Part shown: one piece after another, positions 55,121 to 63,616 of the stretch | Position numbering within the stretch: the first letter of the stretch is position 1 | How the letters are laid out: each line of letters starts with the position of its first letter | Source: Microbacterium sp. Leaf151 | GTDB lineage: Bacteria; Actinomycetota; Actinomycetes; Actinomycetales; Microbacteriaceae | DNA length: 64,000 bases | Direction: 5' to 3' | Assembly: GCF_001424225.1 (NCBI RefSeq) | Contig: NZ_LMOR01000001.1 | Coordinates: 687,427-751,426, forward strand | The notes under the pieces: generated by a model | What the model was told of the DNA's origin: nothing | Seen by the model: only the letters and a program-made list of their open reading frames with translations | Databases searched by the model: none | Translations under genes and position numbers: made by a program

Positions 55121-56518
55121 ATGACTGCGCCCCCCGACGCCGATTTCGTTGTACTCACCAGCCGTTTAGCGCCTCACCGCGACGGCGGGTACGCCGTCGC
55201 GGTCGCTTCGCGCCTTCGCCTGCTCGAGTCGACCGGCGTCGCGCACCCGCTCCTGCTGACCTTTGACGTCGGCGGTGCGGACGAGCACGCGAGGAACAAT
55301 CGGCAAGCCTTCCCCGACCCGCACCCGAACGTCGAGATCCGTAACCTCTTCGAGGAGATCCTGCACGATCCGTCCTGGCTCTGGGACATGGCTCGAGAGG
55401 GGCCGGCCGATCCCGACGCCTCGTATCGCGCGATCCACGACGGTGAGGGACGAGAGGTCGTCTCCCTCCCCGTCATCGGCGACCCCGCCTGGTACCTGAC
55501 CGAGGCACCGGTCGTCGTGCGCACGGACGGCGGCTCGAGGACCCTGGCCGGTTTCAAGGAGCTGTACATGGCGTGGCTGACGCGCGTGGCCGCGCAGCTG
55601 CGTTCGCGCGCCGACGACGAGGATCGGTGCATCGTGGTCATCTGCGAGTCCAAGCAGCTCGGCGAGTTGATCGCGGACTGGGCCGACCCGAACGTGCGCA
55701 TCGTGCACACCGTTCACAACTCGCACCTCGACGCCCCCTGCGAGCCCTCGTCTGCGCTACGCGACGACGGGTGGCGCCGATGGTTCGCCCTTCTCGACCG
55801 CTTCGATGCCGTCGTCTGGCCCACCGCCTCGCAAGAGGATGACGTGACCGAACGCTTCGGAGCCCGGGAGGGCTCCGTCGTCATCCCCACACCCATCACC
55901 CCCGACCCCCGTCCCCGTCTTCGCCGGCGGAGGGTCCGCGAGGTCCTCATGGTGAACAGGCTCGCCGACCAGAAGCGGGTCGACATCGCGATCACCTCGT
56001 GGCCGCGCGTGCTGCAGCGCGTTCCCGATGCGCACCTCCACATCTACGGGGACGGTCCCCTGCGGACGCTGCTGCAGGACATGATCGAGGACCGCGGCCT
56101 GGCGCAGAGCGTGCACCTCCACGGATATTCCGATCGGGTACGCGAGGCGATGGCCGTCTCCACCGCCTTCCTCAGCACCAGTGCGTTCGAGGGACAGAAC
56201 CTGGCAATCGGTGAAGCGCTGTCCAGCGGTCTGCCGGTCGTGGCGTTCGACGTCTGTTACGGGCCCCGCGACTACGTGGGCGCGGGTGGGATCCTCGTCT
56301 CCCCGGGTGACGTGGAGGGTGTCGCGAGCGCTCTGTCCGCACTCCTGCTCGATGACACCGCGCGGGCCGAGATGTCGGCGCGAGCCCTCGAGCAGTCGAG
56401 GCGGCTGAGCCCCGAGGCGGTGGGCGAGACCTTCATGCGCCTCTTGCACGACGTCGTCGCCCGCCCGGCGAGGCGACGGACGACCCGGGCGGATCGGGCG
56501 GTGCGCCCGGCCGCGTGA
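55121..56518 (+). CDS. GT4-family glycosyltransferase, TagE/GtfA-like
   Basis: 465 aa. The C-terminal GT-B half carries VLMVNRLADQKRVDIAI, HIYGDGPLRT, and the donor-binding FEGQNLAIGEALSSGLPVVAFDVCYGPRDYV, the pattern of TagE (poly(glycerol-phosphate) glucosyltransferase) and GtfA-type protein glycosyltransferases. The N-half includes VHTVHNSHLDAP. Predicted role: glycosylation of wall teichoic acid or of a surface protein; the acceptor is unknown. ATG 55121 chosen (AGGATCTGAAG upstream). It lies between helicase relic and the secreted-peptide gene. Confidence 0.85.
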   Translation: MTAPPDADFVVLTSRLAPHRDGGYAVAVASRLRLLESTGVAHPLLLTFDVGGADEHARNNRQAFPDPHPNVEIRNLFEEILHDPSWLWDMAREGPADPDASYRAIHDGEGREVVSLPVIGDPAWYLTEAPVVVRTDGGSRTLAGFKELYMAWLTRVAAQLRSRADDEDRCIVVICESKQLGELIADWADPNVRIVHTVHNSHLDAPCEPSSALRDDGWRRWFALLDRFDAVVWPTASQEDDVTERFGAREGSVVIPTPITPDPRPRLRRRRVREVLMVNRLADQKRVDIAITSWPRVLQRVPDAHLHIYGDGPLRTLLQDMIEDRGLAQSVHLHGYSDRVREAMAVSTAFLSTSAFEGQNLAIGEALSSGLPVVAFDVCYGPRDYVGAGGILVSPGDVEGVASALSALLLDDTARAEMSARALEQSRRLSPEAVGETFMRLLHDVVARPARRRTTRADRAVRPAA

Positions 56519-56704
56519 GCTGGCATCCAGGTTACCCCGTATACGCAACCGCGGGCCGCTGGGCGAACTGAGGACCCGCGTGGGAGCGTGCCGTAGTACG
56601 GGGTGAAGGAGTAGAAGGTCTGTGACGGCCTCTGTGATGAAAGAACCCTGTTGGTTGGTGCTGCTCTACCGAACAGACGTCTAGTTTCGGCCCTGTGCTT
56701 CTAA

Positions 56705-56713
56705 GGGGGGGGG
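56705..56713 (+). repeat. G9 homopolymer in the leader of the secreted-peptide gene
   Basis: Nine consecutive G, 45 bp before the ATG at 56758. The run is in a leader also containing the small hairpin ACAGCG-TGT-CGCTGT just before the ribosome site. Confidence 0.9.
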
Positions 56714-56757
56714 CACGCACGCAGAGACAGCGTGTCGCTGTGTCGAAGGGACAACCG

Positions 56758-56907
56758 ATGAGAATTCTTCGCCGTTCATTTCTCGCCGCCGGAGTCGCGG
56801 CCGTCGAACTGGCACTTACTCTTCCCGCACAGGCGGCCTCCGCGGCCACCACCGACACGGGTACGGAGCACGCTTTCCACGAAATCGTGTCCACCCTGAA
56901 CATTTAG
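56758..56907 (+). CDS. 49-aa secreted peptide precursor
   Basis: Start ATG 56758 with AAGGGA 7 nt before it. A classic Sec signal peptide (ILRRSF, then LAAGVAAVELALTLPAQA) ends at about residue 25-29 (AQA or ASA), leaving a 20-24 residue mature peptide ending in EIVSTLNI. No family recognised; it may be a true short secreted peptide or the 5' part of a truncated gene. It ends 1 bp before the next gene. Confidence 0.6.
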   Translation: MRILRRSFLAAGVAAVELALTLPAQAASAATTDTGTEHAFHEIVSTLNI

Positions 56908-56908
56908 C

Positions 56909-57199
56909 ATGACCGACCTGCAGAAGACCAACACGAACACCCTTCACTGGTGGGTGGTCACCGCAGCCGCGGTTTCGCTGGCCGCGCCTTTGGCGACCGA
57001 CTGGGCGTTCGTTTTGCAGGTCGCGGCGCTGGTCTTCGGTGTCGTCGCGTTCTTTCGCGTCACCGGCGGGCGAGCACGTGCCGTCATCGCCACCGCCGTC
57101 GTGGTTGTGGGCCTGGTCCTCATCGCGCAAGTAGTGGGTGGGTTGGTGGCGTCGTCCCTCGAGAACTCTTTCACCGACGACAGCGTCCAGATCGGCTGA
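56909..57199 (+). CDS. 96-aa membrane protein
   Basis: Three helices: WVVTAAAVSLAAPLATDWAF, VLQVAALVFGVVAFFRV, and AVIATAVVVVGLVLIAQVVG. No family recognised. It follows the peptide precursor after 1 bp, so the two are probably one transcript, ended by the hairpin downstream. Confidence 0.65.
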   Translation: MTDLQKTNTNTLHWWVVTAAAVSLAAPLATDWAFVLQVAALVFGVVAFFRVTGGRARAVIATAVVVVGLVLIAQVVGGLVASSLENSFTDDSVQIG

Positions 57200-57202
57200 C
57201 TC

Positions 57203-57250
57203 AACCAAAGAGTGGCCTCACCCGTCTCCGGGTGGGGCCACTCTTTGGTT
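57203..57250 (+). terminator. terminator after the secreted-peptide/membrane-protein pair
   Basis: A perfect 15-bp outer stem (57203-57217 with 57236-57250) plus an inner TCACCC/GGGTGG pairing around a 6-nt loop. It ends in TTGGTTCG. Convincing as a hairpin terminator. Confidence 0.8.
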
Positions 57251-57317
57251 CGTAGGTCTACCTGTCGCCCGTGGGTGAACCGGCCCCACATCGAGTCCTC
57301 CCGACGCGAAGGGAAGT

Positions 57318-57668
57318 TTGTCGGCCTCATCCAATCGCGCCCACCAGCTAGTGCGGAGCACCCACGACGGGCGTTCGGTAGCCGATTGCGCAGAAGGAGG
57401 TCGGCATGACCCGGAACGCGAAAAGGCCCGCTTCGAGCTGCTCGAACGACAGGCGATGCACGGGCAAACCACGCGCGAGCTCGCGGAGTATCAGAGCGGC
57501 GAACGCTACCCAGGGATGGCGGCGGAGCGACGAGCTAAGGAAGTCGCAGATCTGCGGGCCAAGCTTGGCGGCGGCGCCGAGGCGATCGCGAAGCTGACGG
57601 GACATGTGGGCCATTCCGAGGATGACGTCGATGAGGACGGCAAATCCCCCGCGACCGACGCACTTTGA
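57318..57668 (+). pseudogene. probable remnant of a plasmid-family coding sequence
   Basis: The readable part begins near 57405 (PEREKARFELLERQAMHGQT, then TRELAEYQSGERYPGMAAER and RRAKEVADLRAKLGGG) and ends at 57668. The 5' part has no coding character. From memory the pattern matches the N-terminal part of a larger plasmid-borne protein of actinobacteria, so this is probably a 3'-truncated copy. Not verified. Confidence 0.5.
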
Positions 57669-57765
57669 ACGTGATTTGGTACCGCGCAGGCGCAGGTGAC
57701 TTGCTGCCAGGGCTCGTAGCGTGACTCGCCGGTAGCGGAAAGTAGTACTTCGTCCCGGTCCCGAC

Positions 57766-59703
57766 TCAGCCGATCAGGCTCGGCTGCAGGTCGCGCAGCG
57801 TGCGGTGGTGCGTCATGCGGGTCACGCCGATCGCCGCCACCAGCACGCCGCCGACCATCCACGCTCCCAGCACCAGCAGATCCGAACCGACCCGCGCGAC
57901 GTCGCCGCCGTACATGACCTGGCGCATGGCATCCACGACGTATCCCATCGGCAGAATGTGGTGCAGCGCCGCGAGCGGGGCGGGCAGCGTCTGCCACGGG
58001 AACGTGCCACCGGCGGTGACGAGTTGCAGCACCATCAGCACGAGTCCGAGGAACTGTCCCACCGAGCCCAGCCACACGTTCAGGGCGAGCACGATCGCGG
58101 CGTAGGTCGCCGACGCGAAGATCAGGATGCCGAGGGCGGCGGCCGGGTTGGCGAACGAGAACTGCAGGGCGATGGCGAGCACGGTGAACAGCCTCACCAT
58201 CTGCAGCGCGCCGAGACCGGCCGGGGCGAGCCAGCCCGCCAGCGTCACGCGCACGGGGGAGCGCAGCGCCGTGATCGCGCGCTTCGACACCGGCTTGACG
58301 ATGAGGAACAGCGCGTAGATGCCGATCCACCCGGCCAGGGCCGCGAAGAACGGGGCGAGGCCGGCGCCGTAGTTCTGGGCCGTGGTCACCGCGCTCGTGC
58401 CGACGGCGACGGGATCGGAGATGGCCTGGGCCTGCGCCTGGCGCGTCGCGTCGTCGGCGTCGGGGATCTGGGCGACCCCGGCCGCGAGACCGTCGCGCAG
58501 TTGCGTCGCACCGGTGGAGAGCTGAGCGATCCCGCCGTCGAGTTGCGACGCTCCGTCGCGCAGCTGCGCCGAGCCGTCGCGGAGCTGGGCGGCACCGGAT
58601 GCCGCGGTGCCGGCGCCGTCGGCGAGGGCTGCGGCCCCGTCGGCTGCGCTCGCCGCGCCGGTGGCGAGGGAGGCGCTCCCGGCCGCGACCTGGCGGGCGC
58701 CGTCGTCGAGCCGGTCGATCTGGTTCACGGTGTCCTGCACGCGCGTGTTCGCCGCGGCGAGGCGTTCGCCGACGGGGTCGAGGCGCGAGAGGATCTCGTC
58801 GACGCGGGCAGGGTCGAGTCCTGCGTCGGTCAGGGCCCGTGCGATGTCGGCTCGGGCCTGGGGCAGCTGGGCCGCGGCATCCCCGGCCGCCGTCCCCACC
58901 CGCCGGGCGGCCTCGTCTATGCGGTCCACCCCGCCGGCGACCTGCTGCGCGCCGTCGGCGACCTGTGCCGCGCCGTCACGAACCTGGGCCGTACCGTCGC
59001 GCAATTGGTTCGCGCCGGTCGAGAGCTGCGCGGTGCCGTCGGCGAGCTGCGACGAGCCGTCGGCAAGGGTCGAAGAACCGCTCGCGAGTTGCGACGAGCC
59101 GTCTTTCGCCGTCGACAGACCGTCGACGAGCTGCGTCGCCCCGGTGGTGGCGTCGACGAGCTGCACGCGGATGGTGTGCAGGGCGTCGAGCAGGGTGAGC
59201 CCCGCCCCGTCGGTGACCTTCTGCGCCACCGATGTGCGGATGCGGGCGACGGCCTGCGTGCCGATGGTGGAGGCGAGGTAGTTGTTCGCGTCGTTCGTGC
59301 GCAGCTCGATGCCGGCCTGGCGCGGGCTGGCGCTCGAGAGCGAGGCCACGGCATCCGTGAAATCGGCGGGCAGGGTCACGATGAAGTCGAAGTCGCCCGC
59401 CTCCAGCCCCTCATCGGCCTGGTCGGAGGTGACCCGGTGCCACTCGAACGTGTCGCTGTCGAGCAGCTGCTCCGCCGCCTCGTCGCCGAGGTTGCGCTGC
59501 TGGCCGTTCACCTCGGCGCCGGTGTCGTCGACGACGAGCGCGACGGGGACGCTGGACAGGTTGCCGTACGGGTCCTGGTTTGCCCACAGATATAGACCGC
59601 CGTAGAGGATGGGCACGGCGAGCAGGGCGACGAGGGCGATCACCGACATGCGCGTCGAGGTGAGGCGGCGGAGCTCCGCCGTGATCATCTGCGGGATCTT
59701 CAT
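57766..59703 (-). CDS. YhgE/Pip-family membrane protein
   Basis: 645 aa. One N-terminal helix (VIALVALLAVPILYGGLYLW), then the YhgE N-terminal extracytoplasmic domain, a long repeat region of LADGSSQL/LRDGAAQV-type heptads (about 205-425, Gly-x-x-Gln-Leu), and five or six C-terminal helices of the ABC-2 type (e.g. APFFAALAGWIGIYALFLIV). Pip proteins are phage-infection/ESX-secretion related membrane proteins. It overlaps the upstream ABC-like gene by 4 bp. Confidence 0.88.
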   Translation of the reverse strand: MKIPQMITAELRRLTSTRMSVIALVALLAVPILYGGLYLWANQDPYGNLSSVPVALVVDDTGAEVNGQQRNLGDEAAEQLLDSDTFEWHRVTSDQADEGLEAGDFDFIVTLPADFTDAVASLSSASPRQAGIELRTNDANNYLASTIGTQAVARIRTSVAQKVTDGAGLTLLDALHTIRVQLVDATTGATQLVDGLSTAKDGSSQLASGSSTLADGSSQLADGTAQLSTGANQLRDGTAQVRDGAAQVADGAQQVAGGVDRIDEAARRVGTAAGDAAAQLPQARADIARALTDAGLDPARVDEILSRLDPVGERLAAANTRVQDTVNQIDRLDDGARQVAAGSASLATGAASAADGAAALADGAGTAASGAAQLRDGSAQLRDGASQLDGGIAQLSTGATQLRDGLAAGVAQIPDADDATRQAQAQAISDPVAVGTSAVTTAQNYGAGLAPFFAALAGWIGIYALFLIVKPVSKRAITALRSPVRVTLAGWLAPAGLGALQMVRLFTVLAIALQFSFANPAAALGILIFASATYAAIVLALNVWLGSVGQFLGLVLMVLQLVTAGGTFPWQTLPAPLAALHHILPMGYVVDAMRQVMYGGDVARVGSDLLVLGAWMVGGVLVAAIGVTRMTHHRTLRDLQPSLIG

Positions 59704-60359
59704 CGTGTGACCTCCGCGGCGTCGTCGGCCTCGCCGACCTCAGCGTCGACCTCGGCGACGATCTCAGCGCCGACCGCCGCGGCCTCGATCGCGGTGTGCG
59801 AGGCCTGACCGGCGATGACCAGCACGGCGTATCCACGCTCCGCGAACTCCTGGGCGATCCCCCACCAGGCGAGGGGTTCCCCACCGTGGCGATCGGGCGC
59901 GACCAGCACGAGCGCCTCGACGTCCTTTCTCAGCGCGGCCAGTTCGAGCAGCAGCCGGATGCGCACGGTCGGTTCGACATTGCCGATGGGAAGGCCGGCG
60001 GACGCGTCGAGGCCGATGCCCTCCAGCCACCGCGCGGCGGCGAACGGGGTGGGGGCGTGCCCGGCGAACATGAGCTCTTCGGCGACGACGCCGATGACCG
60101 ACACGTTCGGCTCCGGTTCCGACACGATCGGGGCGTCGACGAGGGCGACGCGACGGCGGAGGGTTCTGGCATCCACCCGTCCATCGACGGTGACGGAGCC
60201 GGAATCGATCTTCATGCGACCGGATGCCATGAGACCCAGCACCGTGGGGCGCTGCTCGGTCTCGGCGACGACGAGACTCGCCCGCCCGGTCTCGAACGCG
60301 GTCGTGGTCGCGGGCAGGGCGCTGCGGCCCTTCGCGACGGCGTCGACGACGACCCTCAC
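59700..60359 (-). CDS. degenerate ABC-ATPase-like protein
   Basis: 219 aa. The layout follows an ABC ATPase: a beta-start, a phosphate-loop position AETEQRPTVLGLMASG (no GxxGxGKS/T), VTVDGRVDARTLRRRVALVD (Q-loop region), helical domain, RIRLLLELAALRKDVEALVL (signature-to-Walker B region, no LSGGQ), VAPDRHGG (Walker B/D). The Walker A Lys and the signature are both lost. GTG 60359 by 4-bp overlap with the TetR stop. Probably a non-hydrolysing partner of the YhgE/Pip protein. Confidence 0.7.
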   Translation of the reverse strand: MRVVVDAVAKGRSALPATTTAFETGRASLVVAETEQRPTVLGLMASGRMKIDSGSVTVDGRVDARTLRRRVALVDAPIVSEPEPNVSVIGVVAEELMFAGHAPTPFAAARWLEGIGLDASAGLPIGNVEPTVRIRLLLELAALRKDVEALVLVAPDRHGGEPLAWWGIAQEFAERGYAVLVIAGQASHTAIEAAAVGAEIVAEVDAEVGEADDAAEVTR

Positions 60360-60961
60360 GATGTCGCCAGCTCGGGGTGCTGGGCCAGCAGGTGGCGCGC
60401 CTCGGTCCAGGAAAGCCCGGCGATGCCGAGCACGGCGCAGACGGCGATCTCGCGTGCCGTGGAGCTCTCGGCATCCACCCGGGAGACGACCGTGCGGCCG
60501 GTCTCCTCCAGCAGGCGCGACAGCGTGGGGGCGGGAAGGTCGGTGCGCAGCTCTCCCGCTTCTTGGCCGCGGCGCACGATCTTGTCGATGCGGCGGCGCA
60601 GCGGTGCGAGGGCGGCGGAGGTCTCGGTCAGGTGGGCGTCGTCGAGGGCGAGGGCGGCGGCGGCCTGCACGTGGGCGGCCTCGCGCCAGAGCTCGGATGC
60701 CAGGCGGGCGAGCGCGACGCGGGAGTCGGCGTCGTCGATCCCGGCGGCGATGGCGTTGAAGCGCATTGCGCCCGCGGCGATGACCTCGCGGACGATGGCG
60801 GTGCGGTCGTCGAAGTGCCCGTAGAGGGCGCGACGCGACAGGCCGGCGCGGCGGGCGATCGTGTCGATCGATGCGCGAGGGTCGTGGCCGATGGCGGCGG
60901 TGGCCGCTCTCAGGATGCCGGCGCGGTTCTCGACGGCGTCGCGGCGGGTGGATGTGCTCAC
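60356..60961 (-). CDS. TetR-family transcriptional regulator
   Basis: 201 aa. The HTH (IDTIARRAGLSRRALYGHFDDRTAIVREV) is followed by an all-helical ligand domain. It is first of three coupled genes and likely represses its own operon. GTG 60961 chosen; the frame continues but that would place codons in the operator. Confidence 0.9.
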   Translation of the reverse strand: MSTSTRRDAVENRAGILRAATAAIGHDPRASIDTIARRAGLSRRALYGHFDDRTAIVREVIAAGAMRFNAIAAGIDDADSRVALARLASELWREAAHVQAAAALALDDAHLTETSAALAPLRRRIDKIVRRGQEAGELRTDLPAPTLSRLLEETGRTVVSRVDAESSTAREIAVCAVLGIAGLSWTEARHLLAQHPELATS

Positions 60962-60983
60962 GACGAGCAAGTGTACGCCTAAA

Positions 60984-61003
60984 GTGCACACAGGTGTGCA
61001 AGT
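60984..61003. promoter_or_regulatory. probable TetR operator
   Basis: TGCACACAGGTGTGCA (60985-61000) is a 16-bp near-perfect palindrome (one mismatch per half), with a partly similar AAGTGTACGCC 10 bp before it. It is 24 bp upstream of the TetR start. Confidence 0.7.
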
Positions 61004-61016
61004 TATGAGAGCGTGC

Positions 61017-61976
61017 TCACGCCTGCTGCGGGTAGGCTCCGTCGGCACCGGCAGCGGTCCACGCCGCACCGAGGGCGAACAACGTCGGTGCGCGGTAGTA
61101 CTCCATCGCGGCAGCGATGCGACGTCGACCTGTGCGCGCGTTGATCCCCAGTTGGCTCGACGCGCCCGCGAGCGTGTAGCCCTGCTGCATGAGGCGCAGG
61201 ATCGACGTCCACGGCTGCGCGTCGAGACCGACGGGGGACGCTCGGCGCCACAGCTCGTCGAAGTAGGCGCGCACCATGTTCGCGAGGCCCTCGTGACGCA
61301 CTCCCAGGACGCTCGTGGGAGTGATCTCTCCCCAGGTGTAGGGCAGGGCGAGATAGTCGCCGTCGACCCAGAACCACGCCGGGGCCTTCTCGAGGGAGCG
61401 GTACTCGAGTCCGGTGGGACCGTACAGCGCCATTCGTTCGAGGACCACCGGATCGGTGGTCACCGACGCCGGGACGATGATGCGCACATTGTCGCGGGCG
61501 TTGAGCGCGGCGCCGAATCGCAGCGCCCGGTCGGGGGACGCCGCCATCAGCCGGTCGACGCTGGTGAAAACGGCGACCAGCGAGCTCGACGGGGTACCGG
61601 AGAGCTCCCACATGAGGTCCTCGGCGGCGTACGGGCCATGCCGCAGCACTGTGGGGACCAGGTCGGCGGACGCCTCTCCGACCGACCAGGCACGCAGGAT
61701 CGACGGGAGGTTCTCGAGGATCCGCTCGATGCCCGACATCGCGTCTTCGGCGGCCGCTCGAACCCGACGGGTGTGCACCGTCACGGCCTCGTTGGCCCAG
61801 TCGGCGGGGGGCGGGTAGGCCAAGAGGTCGTCGACACCGCCGATGAGGCCGCGTTTGCGCAACCGCTCGATGGCGGAGACGACCCGCGCGGTGTCGAGGT
61901 GGGTGGTGAGGACGGCGTCGGCGACCGTCGCCGGGCGCCCACGGAGGAGGATCTCCAGCAGGGTGTCGTCATCCAT
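61017..61976 (-). CDS. two-HTH regulator (TrmB-like wHTH with C-terminal LuxR-like HTH)
   Basis: 319 aa. N-terminal winged helix about 1-45 (LLEILLRGRPATVADAVLTT, then RVVSAIERLRKRGLIGG); a central region resembling the TrmB/PLD-like sensory part (SLVAVFTSVDRLMAASPDRA and VRIIVPASVTTDPVVLERMA); and a C-terminal HTH (LRLMQQGYTLAGASSQLGIN, then ARTGRRRIAAAMEYYRAPTL). GGAGAAG before ATG 61976. Target genes unknown. Confidence 0.72.
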   Translation of the reverse strand: MDDDTLLEILLRGRPATVADAVLTTHLDTARVVSAIERLRKRGLIGGVDDLLAYPPPADWANEAVTVHTRRVRAAAEDAMSGIERILENLPSILRAWSVGEASADLVPTVLRHGPYAAEDLMWELSGTPSSSLVAVFTSVDRLMAASPDRALRFGAALNARDNVRIIVPASVTTDPVVLERMALYGPTGLEYRSLEKAPAWFWVDGDYLALPYTWGEITPTSVLGVRHEGLANMVRAYFDELWRRASPVGLDAQPWTSILRLMQQGYTLAGASSQLGINARTGRRRIAAAMEYYRAPTLFALGAAWTAAGADGAYPQQA

Positions 61977-62172
61977 GTGCTTCTCCGAAGTGTGACCGGT
62001 CGGACTCCCCATCATGGCCGGAGCGCTTTCTCGCGGTGATGGCTTGCCCTCGCCGAAGAATTGCGTCTGTGCGCCACCTGCGTCGGCCCGTTCGGGGCTC
62101 GAGACGAAGGCGAGATGGTGTGCGCGAAGTCTGATGTCGACACCTCCGCGCGAGGACGGCGTCGGCCTCGCG

Positions 62173-63018
62173 TCATCCCCCGACGGCAATGGTCAGGATC
62201 GCCGCCCCGGCGAGGCCGAGACCGGCCATCTGCACCCGGCCGATACGTTCGCGCACGACCCCGACCGCGAACGCCACCGTCACGGCGGGGTAGAGCGAGA
62301 TGACCACGCTCGCCAGCGACAGCAGCCCGGTGCGGAACGCGTAGAGCATGGCGACGTTGGCGACGGCGTCGAAGACGCCGATCATGACGGTGAGCCAGAA
62401 CAGTCCGCCCCCCACGGGTTTCGCGCGGCCGAGGCGGAGCGCCGCCACGATGATGACCGCCGCGGCGACGGCGCGGGCGAAGGCCAGCGGCCAGAGGCCG
62501 CCGTCGGCGGGCATCTGACCTGTGAACACGAAGCTCAGTCCGAACAGCACGCCGGATCCCACCGTGAACCAGGCGACGCGCGGTGTGAATCGGCGTTCGT
62601 CAGTTCCGCCGGCGCCGCTGCGGCTGACCAGGGGGATGGCGATCACGGCCAAGACGATCCCCACCACTGCCAGCGTCGACGGGCGTTCGCCGAGCGCCAC
62701 GCCCGCGATGACGGGAATCGCCGTGACGAGGATGGCGGCGACCGGCGACACGACGCTGATCGGACCGTCGGCGAGGGCGAGGTAGTACCACCAGATCGCC
62801 ACCGCTGTCGCGACGCCCGACGCCCCGCCCCACAGCAGCGCCTCCGGGGAGAGGCGTCCGCCGACGAACGGTGCGGCCGCAGCGATGAGGAAGGTCGAGA
62901 CGGGATAGGTGAGGAGGATGACGCGAAGGGCATTGATGCGTCGCGAGGCGATGGCGCCGAAGAAGTCGCTCGTGCCGTAGGCGACCGCGGAGACGAGCGC
63001 CAGGGCGATCGAGATCAT
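62173..63018 (-). CDS. EamA/DMT-superfamily transporter
   Basis: 281 aa, ten helices in two EamA repeats; the first starts SIALALVSAVAYGTSDFFGA and the second GVLFGLSFVFTGQMPADGGL. Export of a small metabolite is likely; the substrate is unknown. ATG 63018 overlaps the upstream stop by 4 bp. Confidence 0.9.
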   Translation of the reverse strand: MISIALALVSAVAYGTSDFFGAIASRRINALRVILLTYPVSTFLIAAAAPFVGGRLSPEALLWGGASGVATAVAIWWYYLALADGPISVVSPVAAILVTAIPVIAGVALGERPSTLAVVGIVLAVIAIPLVSRSGAGGTDERRFTPRVAWFTVGSGVLFGLSFVFTGQMPADGGLWPLAFARAVAAAVIIVAALRLGRAKPVGGGLFWLTVMIGVFDAVANVAMLYAFRTGLLSLASVVISLYPAVTVAFAVGVVRERIGRVQMAGLGLAGAAILTIAVGG

Positions 63019-63494
63019 CCGCGTTCGTGGACGACCGGCGGCGTCGCGGGTCGTCGCCGGGTGGCGAGGAGGCCGGCGAGACAGAGCGCCGCGATGACGA
63101 CGAAGACGAGCATCGCCCCGATCATGTAGACGTCGACGTCGTGTCCCCACAGGTCGTGGCCGACCAGGATCAGGTCATCCCAGAAGGCGTACGCGAAGGC
63201 GGCGACCGCGAGCAGCTTGCCGAGGTGGTCCACCCAGGTGATCTCGTCGCGATTGTGTGCGACGGCGCGCAGCACGCACCCGAATCCGGCGATCCCCAGC
63301 ACGATGACCGCGAGAATGCCGACGGTCGTGTTGCGGTCCTCGTGCGCGTTCTCGTAGATCCAGGTGACCGTGGGGATGGCGACGGCGCCGGCGACGACGA
63401 CCGCCAGCACGGGAAACAGCGGATGCCCGCGGCGGAAGCGATTCGCCGCCGGTCGATCGATGGATGCCGTGCGGACGGCGGGCTCTGAACTCAT
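63015..63494 (-). CDS. small four-helix membrane protein
   Basis: 159 aa. Four helices (LFPVLAVVVAGAVAIPTVTW; TTVGILAVIVLGIAGFGCVL; LLAVAAFAYAFWDDLILVG; MIGAMLVFVVIAALCLAGLL). No family recognised. Coupled to the EamA gene by a 4-bp overlap. ATG 63494; longer readings lack a site. Confidence 0.7.
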   Translation of the reverse strand: MSSEPAVRTASIDRPAANRFRRGHPLFPVLAVVVAGAVAIPTVTWIYENAHEDRNTTVGILAVIVLGIAGFGCVLRAVAHNRDEITWVDHLGKLLAVAAFAYAFWDDLILVGHDLWGHDVDVYMIGAMLVFVVIAALCLAGLLATRRRPATPPVVHERG

Positions 63495-63616
63495 GCGGGA
63501 CTTTCCGGTCGGGTCGTATGAAGTGCATACCGTGAATGCCCCGCCCCACAAGAGCCGCTAGCGGTCATGGCCGCAAGAGGACATCTCGGCGTCCGCACGC
63601 CGCGGGGGAGAGGGGG

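Noticed and set aside
59700-61001. 433-codon reading joining the ABC-like gene with upstream sequence
   Set aside because: The first half is an Arg/Pro/His-rich shadow of the TetR gene; the GTG at 60359 by GTGA overlap is the natural start.
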